The position numbers and the translations under genes are program-made. From RYN-230 sp963760405 (GTDB taxonomy: Bacteria > Actinomycetota > Actinomycetes > Streptosporangiales > Streptosporangiaceae): a stretch of DNA of 64,000 bases. Below the pieces are notes generated by a model. That model was not told the origin of the DNA, made no database searches, and worked only from the letters and a program-made list of their open reading frames with translations. Location: positions 62,001-126,000 of the forward strand of contig CAVXCV010000001.1 of the NCBI GenBank assembly GCA_963760405.1, in the 5' to 3' direction. Below, piece after piece: positions 44,916 to 53,585 of the stretch; the first letter of the stretch is position 1, and each line of letters begins with the position of its first letter.

Positions 44916-45830
44916 ATGAGGCAGCTGACCGAACGGCTTCCCGGCGGCAGTAGCGACCGGCAGCGCCGACTGCGCAAGGACCGGGCCGCCCTGGCGGGCG
45001 CGGCCGCCGCGGCGGCCGCCGTCGTGGCGGCCGAGCCCCCCGAACCGGACCCGTCCGCGGCTGCGTTCTTCGACGTGGACAACACGCTGATGCGCGGCGC
45101 GTCGATCTACTACTTCGCCCGGGGGCTGGCCGCCCGGAAGCTGTTCGGCCCCCGCGACCTGGCCCGGATGGCCTGGGGCCAGCTGAACTTCCGGATCCGC
45201 GGCGCGGAGAACTCCGGGCACATCGACGCCGCGCGGGAGGCCGCGCTCACCTTCGTGGCCGGCTACAAGGTGGACGACATCGTCCGGCTCAGCGAGGAGA
45301 TCTTCGACGAGAGCATGGCCAGCCGCATCTGGGAGGGCACCTGGGCGCTCGCCCAGGCGCACCTGCGCGTGGGCCAGCGGGTCTGGCTGGTCACCGCGAC
45401 GCCGGTCGAGCTCGCCACCGTCATGTCCAGCCGGCTCGGGCTGACCGGCGCGCTCGGTACCGTCGCGGAGTCGGCGCACGGTGAGTACACCGGCCGCCTC
45501 GTCGGCGGGCTGCTGCACGGCGAGGCCAAGGCGGCCGCGGTCAAGGCGCTGGCCGAGCGGGAAGGACTGGACCTGGCCCGCTGCTCCGCCTACAGCGACT
45601 CCGCGAACGACCTGCCGATGCTGCTGCTGGTCGGCCACCCGCACGCGGTCAACCCGGACGCCGAGCTGCGGGCCGAGGCGCGCCGCCGGGGCTGGCCGGT
45701 GCACGACTTCCGGTCCGGCCGCCGGGTCACCCTGATCGCGCTGCCCACCGCGGCGGGTGCCGGGGCGGTGGTGGGCGGGATCGCCGCGGGCATGGCGCTG
45801 CACCGCCGGCACCTGAAGCACGGCGATTAA
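44916..45830 (+). CDS. HAD-superfamily subfamily IB phosphatase (SerB-like)
   Basis: The 304-residue product has the nucleophile Asp53 (AAFFDVDNTLMRG) and the acidic motif III (CSAYSDSANDLPML). The N-terminus holds an Ala-rich stretch, and a basic membrane-like end (AGAGAVVGGIAAGMALHRRHL) closes the protein. The group includes phosphoserine phosphatase-like proteins, but actinobacterial members near plsC and proC (Rv0505c-like) have undefined substrates. It is convergent with the acyltransferase gene; their stop codons overlap by 4 bp. Confidence 0.85.
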   Translation: MRQLTERLPGGSSDRQRRLRKDRAALAGAAAAAAAVVAAEPPEPDPSAAAFFDVDNTLMRGASIYYFARGLAARKLFGPRDLARMAWGQLNFRIRGAENSGHIDAAREAALTFVAGYKVDDIVRLSEEIFDESMASRIWEGTWALAQAHLRVGQRVWLVTATPVELATVMSSRLGLTGALGTVAESAHGEYTGRLVGGLLHGEAKAAAVKALAEREGLDLARCSAYSDSANDLPMLLLVGHPHAVNPDAELRAEARRRGWPVHDFRSGRRVTLIALPTAAGAGAVVGGIAAGMALHRRHLKHGD

Positions 45831-46609
45831 GGGCTGAACGCCGGGCCGCGCTCGGCCAGCAACTCACCCAGGGTCCGCTGGATGGTGCCGCGCACCTGGT
45901 CGGTCACGCGCGCGACCAGGTCCGGGTCCCGTTCCGCGCGCGGCGGGTAGCCGCTCGTCGGCACGGCCGGGCAGAACTCGATCAGCCACTGCGAGGGCAG
46001 CGGCACCGCGCCGACCGCCCCGAGCCACGGGAACAGCGGCGTGACCGGGAAATACGGCAGGCCCAGCAGCCGGGCCAGCGGGGCCGCGTTAGCGATCATC
46101 GGGTAGATCTCCTCCGCCCCGACGATCGCGCACGGCACGATCGGCACCCGGGCCCGGATCGCGGAGACCACGAACCCGCCGCGGCCGAACCGGCGCAGCT
46201 GGTAGCGGTCACGGAACGGCTTGCCGATCCCCCGGAAGCCCTCCGGGAACACGCCGACGAGCTCGCCGGACGTGAGCAGCTGGTGCGCGTTGGCCGGGCT
46301 GGCCCGGGTGTGCCCGGCCCGCCTGGCCACGGTGGCCAGCCCGGGCACCTGGTACACCAGGTCGGCGCCGAGCAGCCGGAGGTTGCGGTGCGCCGGATGC
46401 TCGTCGTGCAGGCCGGCCTGCAGCATGACCGCATCGAGCGGAAGCGCGCCGGAGTGGTTGGCCACGACCAGGGCGCCACCCTGCGCGGGCACGTGCTCGA
46501 GCCCGCGCATCCGCACCCGGAACCACTGCCGGTAGAGCCCCCGGGCCAGCGGCATCAGCACCCGGGAGTTGAACTCCGGGTCGAAGCCGAATTCATCCAC
46601 GACGGCCAC
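45827..46609 (-). CDS. PlsC-like lysophospholipid acyltransferase
   Basis: The 260-residue product has motif I ANHSGALPLD with His52 and Asp59, a seven-residue step as in the Rv0502 subgroup rather than the common HX4D. Motif III is GVFPEGFRG and motif IV VPCAIVGAEE. It likely acylates a glycerophospholipid or mannolipid. The GTG at 46609 (or 46600) is chosen because the frame above overlaps the bS22 gene. It is in the same direction as bS22. Confidence 0.85.
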   Translation of the reverse strand: MAVVDEFGFDPEFNSRVLMPLARGLYRQWFRVRMRGLEHVPAQGGALVVANHSGALPLDAVMLQAGLHDEHPAHRNLRLLGADLVYQVPGLATVARRAGHTRASPANAHQLLTSGELVGVFPEGFRGIGKPFRDRYQLRRFGRGGFVVSAIRARVPIVPCAIVGAEEIYPMIANAAPLARLLGLPYFPVTPLFPWLGAVGAVPLPSQWLIEFCPAVPTSGYPPRAERDPDLVARVTDQVRGTIQRTLGELLAERGPAFSP

Positions 46610-46686
46610 GCCAGCGGCCCCTACCCAGCTCTGACCAGCCCTGGCTCCGCTGGCAACCCGGGCGGAGCCGGGCTGCCAGCCTGGGA

Positions 46687-46785
46687 CTACTTCTTGTTGC
46701 GGCGCTGCACGCGGGTCTTCCGCAGCAGCTTGCGGTGCTTCTTCTTGGCCATTCGCTTGCGGCGCTTCTTGATGACGGAGCCCAC
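46687..46785 (-). CDS. Small basic ribosomal protein bS22 (AURKAIP1-domain, 32 aa)
   Basis: A 32-residue gene starts with GTG at 46785 and begins MGSVIKKRRKRMAKKKH, then RKLLRKTRVQRRNKK. This sequence is nearly invariant in actinobacteria and was seen as bS22 in mycobacterial ribosome structures. It lies between the PlsC gene and the HTH gene, matching Rv0500B between proC/Rv0500A and Rv0502. GAGGGTGGT upstream serves as the ribosome binding site. Confidence 0.9.
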   Translation of the reverse strand: MGSVIKKRRKRMAKKKHRKLLRKTRVQRRNKK

Positions 46786-47040
46786 GACACCACCCTCGCT
46801 CGTGACTTAGGGAACCAGGCATGCGACGCATAGGCCCGATGCCAGTCAGCTGGGCGCACGCCAACGACACAGGTTACCAACGACCCCGAGCCCCCAACGC
46901 CCCGAGTGCAACGACAGCGGGACAGCGTCCCGCCCAGCCCACCCCAGAACTGCCCCGTAGCAGGCCCGCAGGAACCCCGGATAAGGCACCCGCCAGCACC
47001 GCCCCGAGGCCAGGAATTCGCCCCGGTTACTGCGCCACCA

Positions 47041-47244
47041 CTACGAAGCTGCTACGAATGAGCCCTTCAGATACCGGTTGACCGCCTGTTCTGGAACACG
47101 GAATGAGCGGCCGACGCGGATAGCCTCGAGCTCACCCGAGTGAACCAGCCGGTAGACGGTCATCTTGGAGACCCGCATTATCGTGGCCACTTCAGCCACG
47201 GTAAGGAATCTGACGTCGCTGAGCGGAGTTTCTCCTGCAGCCAT
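47041..47244 (-). CDS. Small excisionase-family HTH protein
   Basis: The 67-residue MerR/excisionase-type HTH reads RFLTVAEVATIMRVSKMTVYRLVHSGELEAIRVGRSFRVPEQAVNRYL. Conserved beside proC and bS22 in actinobacteria (Rv0500A position), it is a chromosomal regulator and not evidence of a prophage. The ATG at 47244 has GGGAAAAG upstream. A gap of about 255 bases before bS22 holds nothing recognised. Confidence 0.88.
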   Translation of the reverse strand: MAAGETPLSDVRFLTVAEVATIMRVSKMTVYRLVHSGELEAIRVGRSFRVPEQAVNRYLKGSFVAAS

Positions 47245-47413
47245 CTACTTTTCCCTCTTCCGCGCGGAGCCGAGTACGCTTGGCCGGATTTAAGCGCATC
47301 AGTCACCTCCGTCCCCAGCGTAAGTCTTGTGTGGAAAAGGGCAACCCTCCCGCGCGCCTCATCCGGATACTGGCGGCTTCGCCAGCCACACCGCCGCCGG
47401 GCCCAGGCCCGGT

Positions 47414-48580
47414 CTACAAGCCGGGAAACAGCCCGTGAGCGGGGAAGACCGCGCTGCGGGTGGCCATGATTGATCGATCCACCGGGTCCCCGGGGTCGTA
47501 GCCGGAACTGAACGAGGTGAACGTGGGCTCCGCGCCGTCCGTCATCACCTCCGGCGGGTTCTCCCCGGTCCGGGTCATGGCGTACTCCCGCCACGACTCC
47601 GGGATCACCGTGTCCGGCGCGACCGGACGGCCGGCCGCTTCGGCCAGCAGGTGGGTCCAGGTCCGTGGCACTACCTGCACCAGCTCGTAACCGCCGCCGC
47701 CGGTGAGCACCCAGCGGCCGCCCGCGGTCTCGTGCGCCAGCGCGTGCAGCTGCTGGTGCGCCGCGCGCTGCGCGTCGATGGTCAGTTCCAGGTGGGCCAG
47801 CGGGTCGAGCCGGTGACTGTCGCAACCGTGCTGGCTGACCAGGATGTCCGGGCGGAACGTGCGCAGCAGCGGCGGCACCACCGCGTCGAAGGCGCGCAGC
47901 CAGGCGGCATCGCTGGTGCCCGCGGGCAGCGCCACGTTCACCGCCATGCCGTCCGCGTGCGGCCCGCCCGCGTCGCCCGGCAGGCCGGTGCCGGGGAACA
48001 GGGTCCGCGGGTGCTCGTGCAGGCTGATCGTCAGCACCCGCGGGTCGTCGTAGAACGCCGCTTCCACTCCGTCGCCATGATGAACGTCGATGTCAACGTA
48101 GGCGATCCGCTGCGCGCCCTGGCCGAGCAGCCAGGTGATCGCGATGGCCGGATCGTTGTACACGCAGAAGCCGCTGGCCGCCCGGCGCATCGCATGGTGC
48201 AGGCCGCCGGACACGTTCAGGCCGTGCTCGGCCCGGCCCGTCCACACCGCCTCGGCCGCGGCCAGGGTGGCCCCGGCCACCAGCGCCGAGGCCTCGTGCA
48301 TGCCAGCGAACACCGGGTCGTCCGGGGTGCCCAGGCCGAACATGGGGTCGGCCACGCCGCGGCGCACCGCCTCGATGTAGACCGGGTCGTGCACCAGCTC
48401 CAGCTGCTGCTGGCTGGCGGGCCGCGGCGGGGCTACCGTGACGCCCTCGGCATCCAGCAGGCCGAACGCCCGGGCCAGCGCGATGGTGAGTTCCACCCGG
48501 ACCGGCGCCAGCGGGTGCCCCGGCCCGAAGTCATACCGGGTGAGCTGCTCGTCCCAGGCCACGTGCAGCGTGCAGGTCAT
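47414..48580 (-). CDS. acuC: Acetoin utilization-type histone deacetylase family protein AcuC
   Basis: This zinc-dependent deacetylase has 388 residues. Metal and catalytic motifs are GGLHHAMRRAASGFCVYNDPA (His128/His129), YVDIDVHHGDGVEAAFY (Asp165, His167), SQHGCDSHRLDP and LTGGGGYEL. It probably deacetylates lysines, for example in acetyl-CoA synthetase. It is the last gene of a minus-strand string with proC, proline dehydrogenase, ygfZ and a Fur-type gene. Confidence 0.9.
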   Translation of the reverse strand: MTCTLHVAWDEQLTRYDFGPGHPLAPVRVELTIALARAFGLLDAEGVTVAPPRPASQQQLELVHDPVYIEAVRRGVADPMFGLGTPDDPVFAGMHEASALVAGATLAAAEAVWTGRAEHGLNVSGGLHHAMRRAASGFCVYNDPAIAITWLLGQGAQRIAYVDIDVHHGDGVEAAFYDDPRVLTISLHEHPRTLFPGTGLPGDAGGPHADGMAVNVALPAGTSDAAWLRAFDAVVPPLLRTFRPDILVSQHGCDSHRLDPLAHLELTIDAQRAAHQQLHALAHETAGGRWVLTGGGGYELVQVVPRTWTHLLAEAAGRPVAPDTVIPESWREYAMTRTGENPPEVMTDGAEPTFTSFSSGYDPGDPVDRSIMATRSAVFPAHGLFPGL

Positions 48581-48617
48581 CTGCCCCTCCTGGTCGATCC
48601 TCGATCCCCGGCCTGCC

Positions 48618-49412
48618 TCACTCAGCGCTGCCCAGTTCCTTTCCGCGATCCCGGGCCGCCTCGATCGCCGCCAGGATGGCCGCCCGGACCCCGTGCCGCT
48701 CCAGCTCCCGGATGGCCGAGATCGTGGTCCCCCCCGGCGAGGTGACCGCCTCGCGGAGGATCACCGGATGCTCCCCGGTGTCCCGGAGCATGGTCGCCGC
48801 CCCGTACATCGCCTGGGTGACCATCTCCATCGCGGTACCGCGGGGCATGCCGAGCAGGATGCCCGCGTCCACCATGGCCTCCACCAGGAAGTACAGGTAG
48901 GCCGGCCCGCTCCCGGACAAGGCGGTGGCGGCATCCTGCTGCGATTCCGGGATGCGCAGCACCTTGCCGACGGGGCGGAGCAGTTCCTCCGCCCGGGCCA
49001 GGTGCTCACCGGTGGCGTGCGCGCCCGGCGAGATGACGCTCATCGCCTGGTCCACCAGGACCGGGGTGTTGGACATCACCCGGACCACCGGGACGTCCTC
49101 GCCGATCCGGCGCTCGATCGTGGCTGTGGTGATGCCGGCCGCGACCGAGATCACCAGCTTGCCCGCGGGCACCGGCGCGATGTCGTCCAGCATCGCCGGC
49201 ATGTCCTGCGGCTTGACCGTGATGATCAGCGTGTCCGCCAGCTTGGCCGCCTCGGCCGCGCCGGTCACCGCGATGCCGTAGCCGATCCGCAACTCCTCGG
49301 CCCGGTCCGGCCGGCGGACCACCGCGATCACCTCGGACGGCGGCCGCCCGGCCCGGAGCAGGCCGGAGATGAGCGCCTCGCCCATCTTTCCGGCCCCGAA
49401 GATCCCAATCAT
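48618..49412 (-). CDS. proC: Pyrroline-5-carboxylate reductase
   Basis: This NAD(P)H-dependent enzyme performs the last step of proline synthesis. The 264-residue product has GIFGAGKMGEALISGLL, SNTPVLVDQAMSVI and the substrate motif SGSGPAYLYFLVEAM. TSPGGTTISAIRELE is also present. It follows the proline dehydrogenase gene by 39 bases, placing proline synthesis and breakdown side by side. Confidence 0.95.
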   Translation of the reverse strand: MIGIFGAGKMGEALISGLLRAGRPPSEVIAVVRRPDRAEELRIGYGIAVTGAAEAAKLADTLIITVKPQDMPAMLDDIAPVPAGKLVISVAAGITTATIERRIGEDVPVVRVMSNTPVLVDQAMSVISPGAHATGEHLARAEELLRPVGKVLRIPESQQDAATALSGSGPAYLYFLVEAMVDAGILLGMPRGTAMEMVTQAMYGAATMLRDTGEHPVILREAVTSPGGTTISAIRELERHGVRAAILAAIEAARDRGKELGSAE

Positions 49413-49451
49413 CGGTGGCAGCTTACGCCCGATCCACCAGGCCGGGCCGGG

Positions 49452-50387
49452 TCACCGCTGCGAGGCGAGGGAGCGCAGGAAGAACGCCACGTTCGCCGGG
49501 CGCTCGGCCAGCCGGCGGACCAGGTAGGCGTACCAGTCGCGGCCGTACGGCAGGTACACCCGCACCTGCGCCCCGGTGCTGGCCAGCCGCTGCTGCTCGG
49601 CCGGCCGCACGCCGTAGAGCATCTGGTACTCGAAGCTGGCCGCCGCCCGGCCGGTCAGCCCGGCCTGCGCCGCGGTGATCGCGATCAGCCGCGGGTCGTG
49701 GGTGGCGACCATCGGGTAGCCCGGCCCGTCCAAGAGCGTGCGCAGGCAGCGCGCGTAGCTCAGGTCCACCTCGTGGCGCGTCTGGAACGCGACGGATTCC
49801 GGCGACTGGTAGGCCCCCTTGCACAGCCGGACCCGCGAGCCAGGCCGGGCCAGCGCGGCGCAATCGGCTGCGCTGCGCCGCAGCGCGGACTGGATGACGC
49901 AGCCCAGGTCAGGATGGTCCGCCCGGAGCTCACTGACCATCCGCAACGCTGCGTCCACCCCGGTGTGCTCCTCCATGTCCAGGGTCACCGTGGTGGCGGC
50001 CGCATGCGCGGCCGCGCAGATCCGGGCGATGTTCTCGGCAGCGGTCTTCTCGCCGTGATCAGCCAGGCCCAGCCCGACCGCGCTCGGCTTGACCGACACC
50101 TCGGCCCGGCCGCCCTGGGCCAGGTCAGCGACGGCCAGCCGGTCCAGCAGGCCGATGTACTCGGCCGTGACCGCGGCCGCCTGATCCGGATCGGCCGTGT
50201 CCTCGCCCAGGTAGTCCAGGGTCACCAGCAGGCCGCTGGCCAGCAGCCCCCGGGTCACCTCGACCGCCTGGGCAGCGTTGTCCCCGGCCACGTAGCGGTC
50301 CACGATGCCCCGGGTGACCGGGGCCGACGTGATGAGCTGGCGGGCCCGGTCACTGCCGGAAGCGGCGAGCAGCATGCGGCGCAGCAC
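49452..50387 (-). CDS. Proline dehydrogenase (monofunctional)
   Basis: This FAD enzyme oxidises proline to pyrroline-5-carboxylate. The 311-residue product has a TIM-barrel core with VSVKPSAVGLGLADHG, TLDMEEHTGVDAALRM, VRLCKGAYQSPESVAF and FEYQMLYGVRPAEQQ. The GTG start at 50387 lies 36 bases after the ygfZ stop. No P5C dehydrogenase domain is attached. Confidence 0.93.
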   Translation of the reverse strand: MLRRMLLAASGSDRARQLITSAPVTRGIVDRYVAGDNAAQAVEVTRGLLASGLLVTLDYLGEDTADPDQAAAVTAEYIGLLDRLAVADLAQGGRAEVSVKPSAVGLGLADHGEKTAAENIARICAAAHAAATTVTLDMEEHTGVDAALRMVSELRADHPDLGCVIQSALRRSAADCAALARPGSRVRLCKGAYQSPESVAFQTRHEVDLSYARCLRTLLDGPGYPMVATHDPRLIAITAAQAGLTGRAAASFEYQMLYGVRPAEQQRLASTGAQVRVYLPYGRDWYAYLVRRLAERPANVAFFLRSLASQR

Positions 50388-50423
50388 GGTTCACGACCCC
50401 CAAAGGTGCAACTCTGCCGGTAC

Positions 50424-51484
50424 TTACCTGGGTAGGCGCTTGAGCGTGACCTTGACATTAGCGCCCGCGTCCGGCGGGACCACGACCTCCTGTGCCGCGG
50501 GCAGGCCCCCGGCAAGCAGGGTCGCGTCCACCGGGGTGGTCCGCTTGACCAGGGCGAGGCCGATCGGCCCCAGCTCGTAGTGCCGGGCGGCCGAGCCGAC
50601 GAACCCGACCTCTTTCCCGTCCAGCGTCACCGGGTCGCCGTGCCCGGGCAGCCGGTCCTCGCTGCCGTCCAGGTGCAGGAAGACCAGCCGGCGTGGCGGA
50701 TGGCCGAGGTTGTGCACCCGGGCCACGGTCTCCTGCCCGCGGTAGCAGCCCTTGTTCAGGTGCACCGCGGTCTCGATCCAGCCGACCTCGTTCGGGATGG
50801 TCCGGTGGTCCGTGTCCAGGCCGAGCCGGGGCTGGTGCGCGGCGATCCGCAGCGCCTCGTACGCCTCCATGCCCGCCAGGGTCAGTCCCCGCTGCTGAAG
50901 TTCTGTTGCGGCTCGTTCGAGGCGGTCACGCTCGACCAGCAGATCCGTGCCCAGCGGCCGGTGCATGGCGGCGGCCGTCCCGCCGGGCTGCACCCCGCCG
51001 GACAGCGGCCGGCCGCGGGCGCGCCGCTGGCCGCTGGCCCCAGCACGGTGAGCACCGCGTAGTCAGCGGTGACGTCAGCGGGTTCCACCCGGAGCATGAA
51101 CCGCATGGACTCCAGGAACGCGAGCAACTCTGCGGCAGTGCCCGGTTCCACGTGCGCCCACACGGCCGTGCCATCGTCGGTGAGGGTGAGCTGATGCTCG
51201 ATGTGACCGGTGGGGCTGAGGATGAGCGCGTCGGCCGTGCCGCCCGGCTCGAGCTGGTCCAGGTGCTGGGTGGTCAGGCTGTGCAGCCAGGACAGCCGGT
51301 CCGGGCCGGTGATCCGGATCACCCCACGGTGCGACCGGTCGACCAGGCCAGCCGACAACGCGAGCGCGCGCTGCTCCGCGTACGGATCCCCGTAGTGCGC
51401 GGCCACGCCCTCGTCCGGGCTGGTCCCGGGCACCGCGCCCGGGGTGGCGAGCAACGGGCTGCTGGTAAGGAGCGGGCTGTCCAT
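50424..51484 (-). CDS. ygfZ: YgfZ/GcvT-like folate-binding protein (one-base frameshift)
   Basis: YgfZ helps maintain iron-sulfur enzymes. The N-terminal piece (start ATG 51484, RGVIRITGPDRLSWLHSLTTQ) and the C-terminal piece (NKGCYRGQETVARVHNLGHPPRRLVFL, with the conserved K-G-C-Y-x-G-Q-E) lie in different frames. They meet near 50994-51015; one added G in the run of four there joins them as PAGVQPGGTAAAMHRPL. The intact length is about 353 residues. It lies between proline dehydrogenase and a Fur-family gene. Confidence 0.85.
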
Positions 51485-51493
51485 AACCCAAGG

Positions 51494-51970
51494 CTATGCG
51501 GTCCGCCCGGAGGACGTACTCGCCTGCTCCCCCGCCTGCGCCCCGGCCGGCTCCGGCCCGGGACGGCAGCTGGCGCAGCAGCCGAACACGGTGAGGTGAC
51601 CGACGTCGGTCTCGAACCCGTGGTTGTCCCGCAGCGCGGTCACCAGCGTGCTCACCGCGTCCGGCCCGACCTGGGTGACCTGGCCGCACTGCGCGCAGAC
51701 CAGGTGCACGTGCTGCGCCTCCGCCGCCAGGTGGTAGCGCGGAGCGCCGTGCCCCAGGTGCGTGTGGGTGACCAGGCCCAGCTGTTCCAGCAGTTCGAGG
51801 GCCCGGTAGATGGTGGAGATGTTCACGCCGCGGGCGGTCGCCTGGACATCCGCGCAGATCTCCTCGGGCGTGGCGTGCTCCAGCTTGGTCACTGCCTCCA
51901 GGACCAGCTGGCGCTGCGGGGTGACCCGGTAGCCGCGGGCCCGGAGTTCCTCGTCCCACGCCGGTGCCAT
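51494..51970 (-). CDS. Fur-family metalloregulator (Zur/Fur type)
   Basis: The 158-residue product has an N-terminal winged HTH (YRVTPQRQLVLEAVTKLEHATPEEICADVQATARGVNISTIYRALELLEQLGLV). A metal domain follows (HVHLVCAQCG and the C-terminal CCASC). Two CxxC-like pairs build the structural zinc site. Whether it is Fur, Zur or another type cannot be told. It starts the ygfZ-proDH-proC-acuC string, which may be metal-responsive. Confidence 0.9.
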   Translation of the reverse strand: MAPAWDEELRARGYRVTPQRQLVLEAVTKLEHATPEEICADVQATARGVNISTIYRALELLEQLGLVTHTHLGHGAPRYHLAAEAQHVHLVCAQCGQVTQVGPDAVSTLVTALRDNHGFETDVGHLTVFGCCASCRPGPEPAGAQAGEQASTSSGRTA

Positions 51971-52084
51971 GGGCCGAGACTAGCCTCCTCGCGGCGCATG
52001 TACTCCCCTGGCTTAATCACTTGCCTGGCCACGGCCCGCTGACATAGTTTGCAGGGAACGCGGGAGAGGAGGTGGTCCAACAGC

Positions 52085-52123
52085 ATGCATAGCAGTCGGA
52101 CTCGCGAGGTGGCTGTCCGCTAG
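52085..52123 (+). CDS. Possible 12-residue leader peptide in an orphan plus-strand unit
   Basis: ATG 52085 with GAGAGGAGGTGG before it encodes MHSSRTREVAVR and stops at TAG 52121-52123. It is followed by a perfect 6-bp hairpin GCCGGG-CTTGTTA-CCCGGC (52145-52163) and a stem with TTTT near 52306-52330. No plus-strand gene follows before 53220. This looks like a short leader-peptide transcript or sRNA divergent from the Fur-family gene. Confidence 0.4.
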   Translation: MHSSRTREVAVR

Positions 52124-52372
52124 CCGCCGTCCCGCCGACGTCTCGCCGGGCTTGTTACCCGGCAGGCGATCACCGGCCTGTGCACGGGCCGCATCCACCG
52201 GGTGCCTTGTGTGCCGCTATGGCGGCGGTCGGCGAATATTCGGCAGACACCGGACCCCCGGGCTGACCGGCCTGTCCAGTCGGTCCCCGCCTGGCTCATC
52301 TGAGCCCGCGGGAGTCGCCCGGGGGTTTTAGGCTTTCCCAGCTTCCCGGTGCATCCCTGCACTCGTCCGTCG

Positions 52373-53008
52373 TCAGCCCCAGGAGGTGCGCTTGAGCTGG
52401 GCGGACAGGTGCGGCTGCAGCGGCTGCCCGACGGCCGCCATGTCATACGCCCAGCCCAGGTCACCGCTGGAGATCAGGCCGTAGAGCCGGTGCCCGGCGG
52501 TGACCTCCTTGGCCGACGCGGTCCGCGCCACCACGTCGGTGCGCAGTTCGACTTTGCTGCCGGTCACCTCGCCGATGTAGATCTCGGCGATACCGGTGGG
52601 GTGCGCCAGCACGACCTCGACCTGACCGTCCGGCCGCGGGCGCCAGTATCCGGTCTCGGTGGCCAGCGGCCGGACCTGGTTGCCGTCCTCGTCCAGCAGC
52701 CAGCTCCGGCTGGCATAGATGAGGAAGGGCTTGCCGTTGTGGCTGAACGAGATCTCCTGGCCGAACCGGAAGCTTTCGATGGTCGGGTAGCCCCCGACCC
52801 CCGCGCCTTCCCACCGGCCCAGCAGGAACAGCAGCGGGGCGAGGTCGGGGTGTGGCTCCGGCCCGGCACCGGGTGGCCCGGTGTCCGGCGGGGCAGCCTC
52901 GTCCAGGGCAGGGCGGTCCAGGGCAGCGTTATCCGGGGCAGGGTGGTCCGGGACCGCGTCGCCGCCGGGATCGCGCTCGGCTGCGGCCGGCTCGTTCCCG
53001 TCAGGCAT
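52373..53008 (-). CDS. Nitrobindin/FABP-like heme-binding beta-barrel protein
   Basis: The 211-residue product has an N-terminal acidic, Pro-rich stretch of about 55 residues. The nitrobindin barrel follows: GRWEGAGVGGYPTIE, a C-terminal HLSAQLKR with the proximal-histidine position, and ETGYWRPRPDGQVEVVLAHPTG. Bacterial nitrobindins bind ferric heme and isomerise peroxynitrite. It overlaps the upstream small membrane gene by 8 bp. Confidence 0.88.
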   Translation of the reverse strand: MPDGNEPAAAERDPGGDAVPDHPAPDNAALDRPALDEAAPPDTGPPGAGPEPHPDLAPLLFLLGRWEGAGVGGYPTIESFRFGQEISFSHNGKPFLIYASRSWLLDEDGNQVRPLATETGYWRPRPDGQVEVVLAHPTGIAEIYIGEVTGSKVELRTDVVARTASAKEVTAGHRLYGLISSGDLGWAYDMAAVGQPLQPHLSAQLKRTSWG

Positions 53009-53129
53009 CGGCGGATTCTCCGGGGGCGTGCCCCCGGGTGGCGCGCAGCAGCCGCAGCGACAGCAAGACGGCCAGCGCCGTTACCGCGCCGAACGTGACG
53101 ACCAGGAAAACCCCGCTGAGCAGACCCAT
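53001..53129 (-). CDS. 42-residue single-helix membrane protein
   Basis: ATG 53129, with GGGAGGAGC directly upstream, encodes MGLLSGVFLVVTFGAVTALAVLLSLRLLRATRGHAPGESADA. One membrane helix (4-28) has a short charged tail. The stop overlaps the nitrobindin start by 8 bp. The function is unknown. The strong ribosome binding site supports a real gene. Confidence 0.65.
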   Translation of the reverse strand: MGLLSGVFLVVTFGAVTALAVLLSLRLLRATRGHAPGESADA

Positions 53130-53219
53130 CGCTCCTCCCAACGAGAGCAGTGTACGGACCCGGCAGCCGGCCAGCCGCGCCGCCATGCCGGAGCCCGCGC
53201 ATCACGTTAAGGTGCGACC

Positions 53220-53585
53220 ATGACCGCGCGGAGCCTCGTCATAAAGATCACTGCTGGCAAGGACGACCCGGAACGCTGCAACCAGGCCTTCAACGTGGCC
53301 GCCACCGCCGTGGCCAGTGGCGTGCCGACCTCACTGTGGCTGACCGGGGAGGCGTCCTGGTTCGCGCTCCCCGGGCGGGCGGACGATTTCTCGCTGCCGC
53401 ACGCTCCGCCCCTGGCCGACCTGCTGGCGAGCGTGCTGGCCGCGGGCACGGTCTCGCTGTGCACCCAGTGCGCGGCCCGCCGGGAGATCGCTCCCGAGGA
53501 TGTGATCGAAGGCGTCCGCATCGCGGGCGCGGCGACCTTCGTGGCCGAGGTGTGCGCGGACGGCGCCCAGGCGCTGGTCTACTGA
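53220..53585 (+). CDS. DsrE/F-like sulfur-carrier family protein
   Basis: The 121-residue product has the DsrE fold: ITAGKDDPERCNQAFNVAATAVASG, SLWLTGEASWFALP, and SLCTQCAARREIAPEDVIEGVRIAG with two cysteines (CTQC). The last motif suggests sulfur transfer or a redox role. It stands alone, divergent from the small membrane gene, and its stop overlaps the convergent gatD stop by 7 bp. Confidence 0.8.
   Translation: MTARSLVIKITAGKDDPERCNQAFNVAATAVASGVPTSLWLTGEASWFALPGRADDFSLPHAPPLADLLASVLAAGTVSLCTQCAARREIAPEDVIEGVRIAGAATFVAEVCADGAQALVY

Noticed and set aside
47041..47244. Excisionase-like HTH as a sign of a prophage
   Set aside because: Its place beside proC and bS22 is conserved in actinobacteria; no integrase or phage gene is near.
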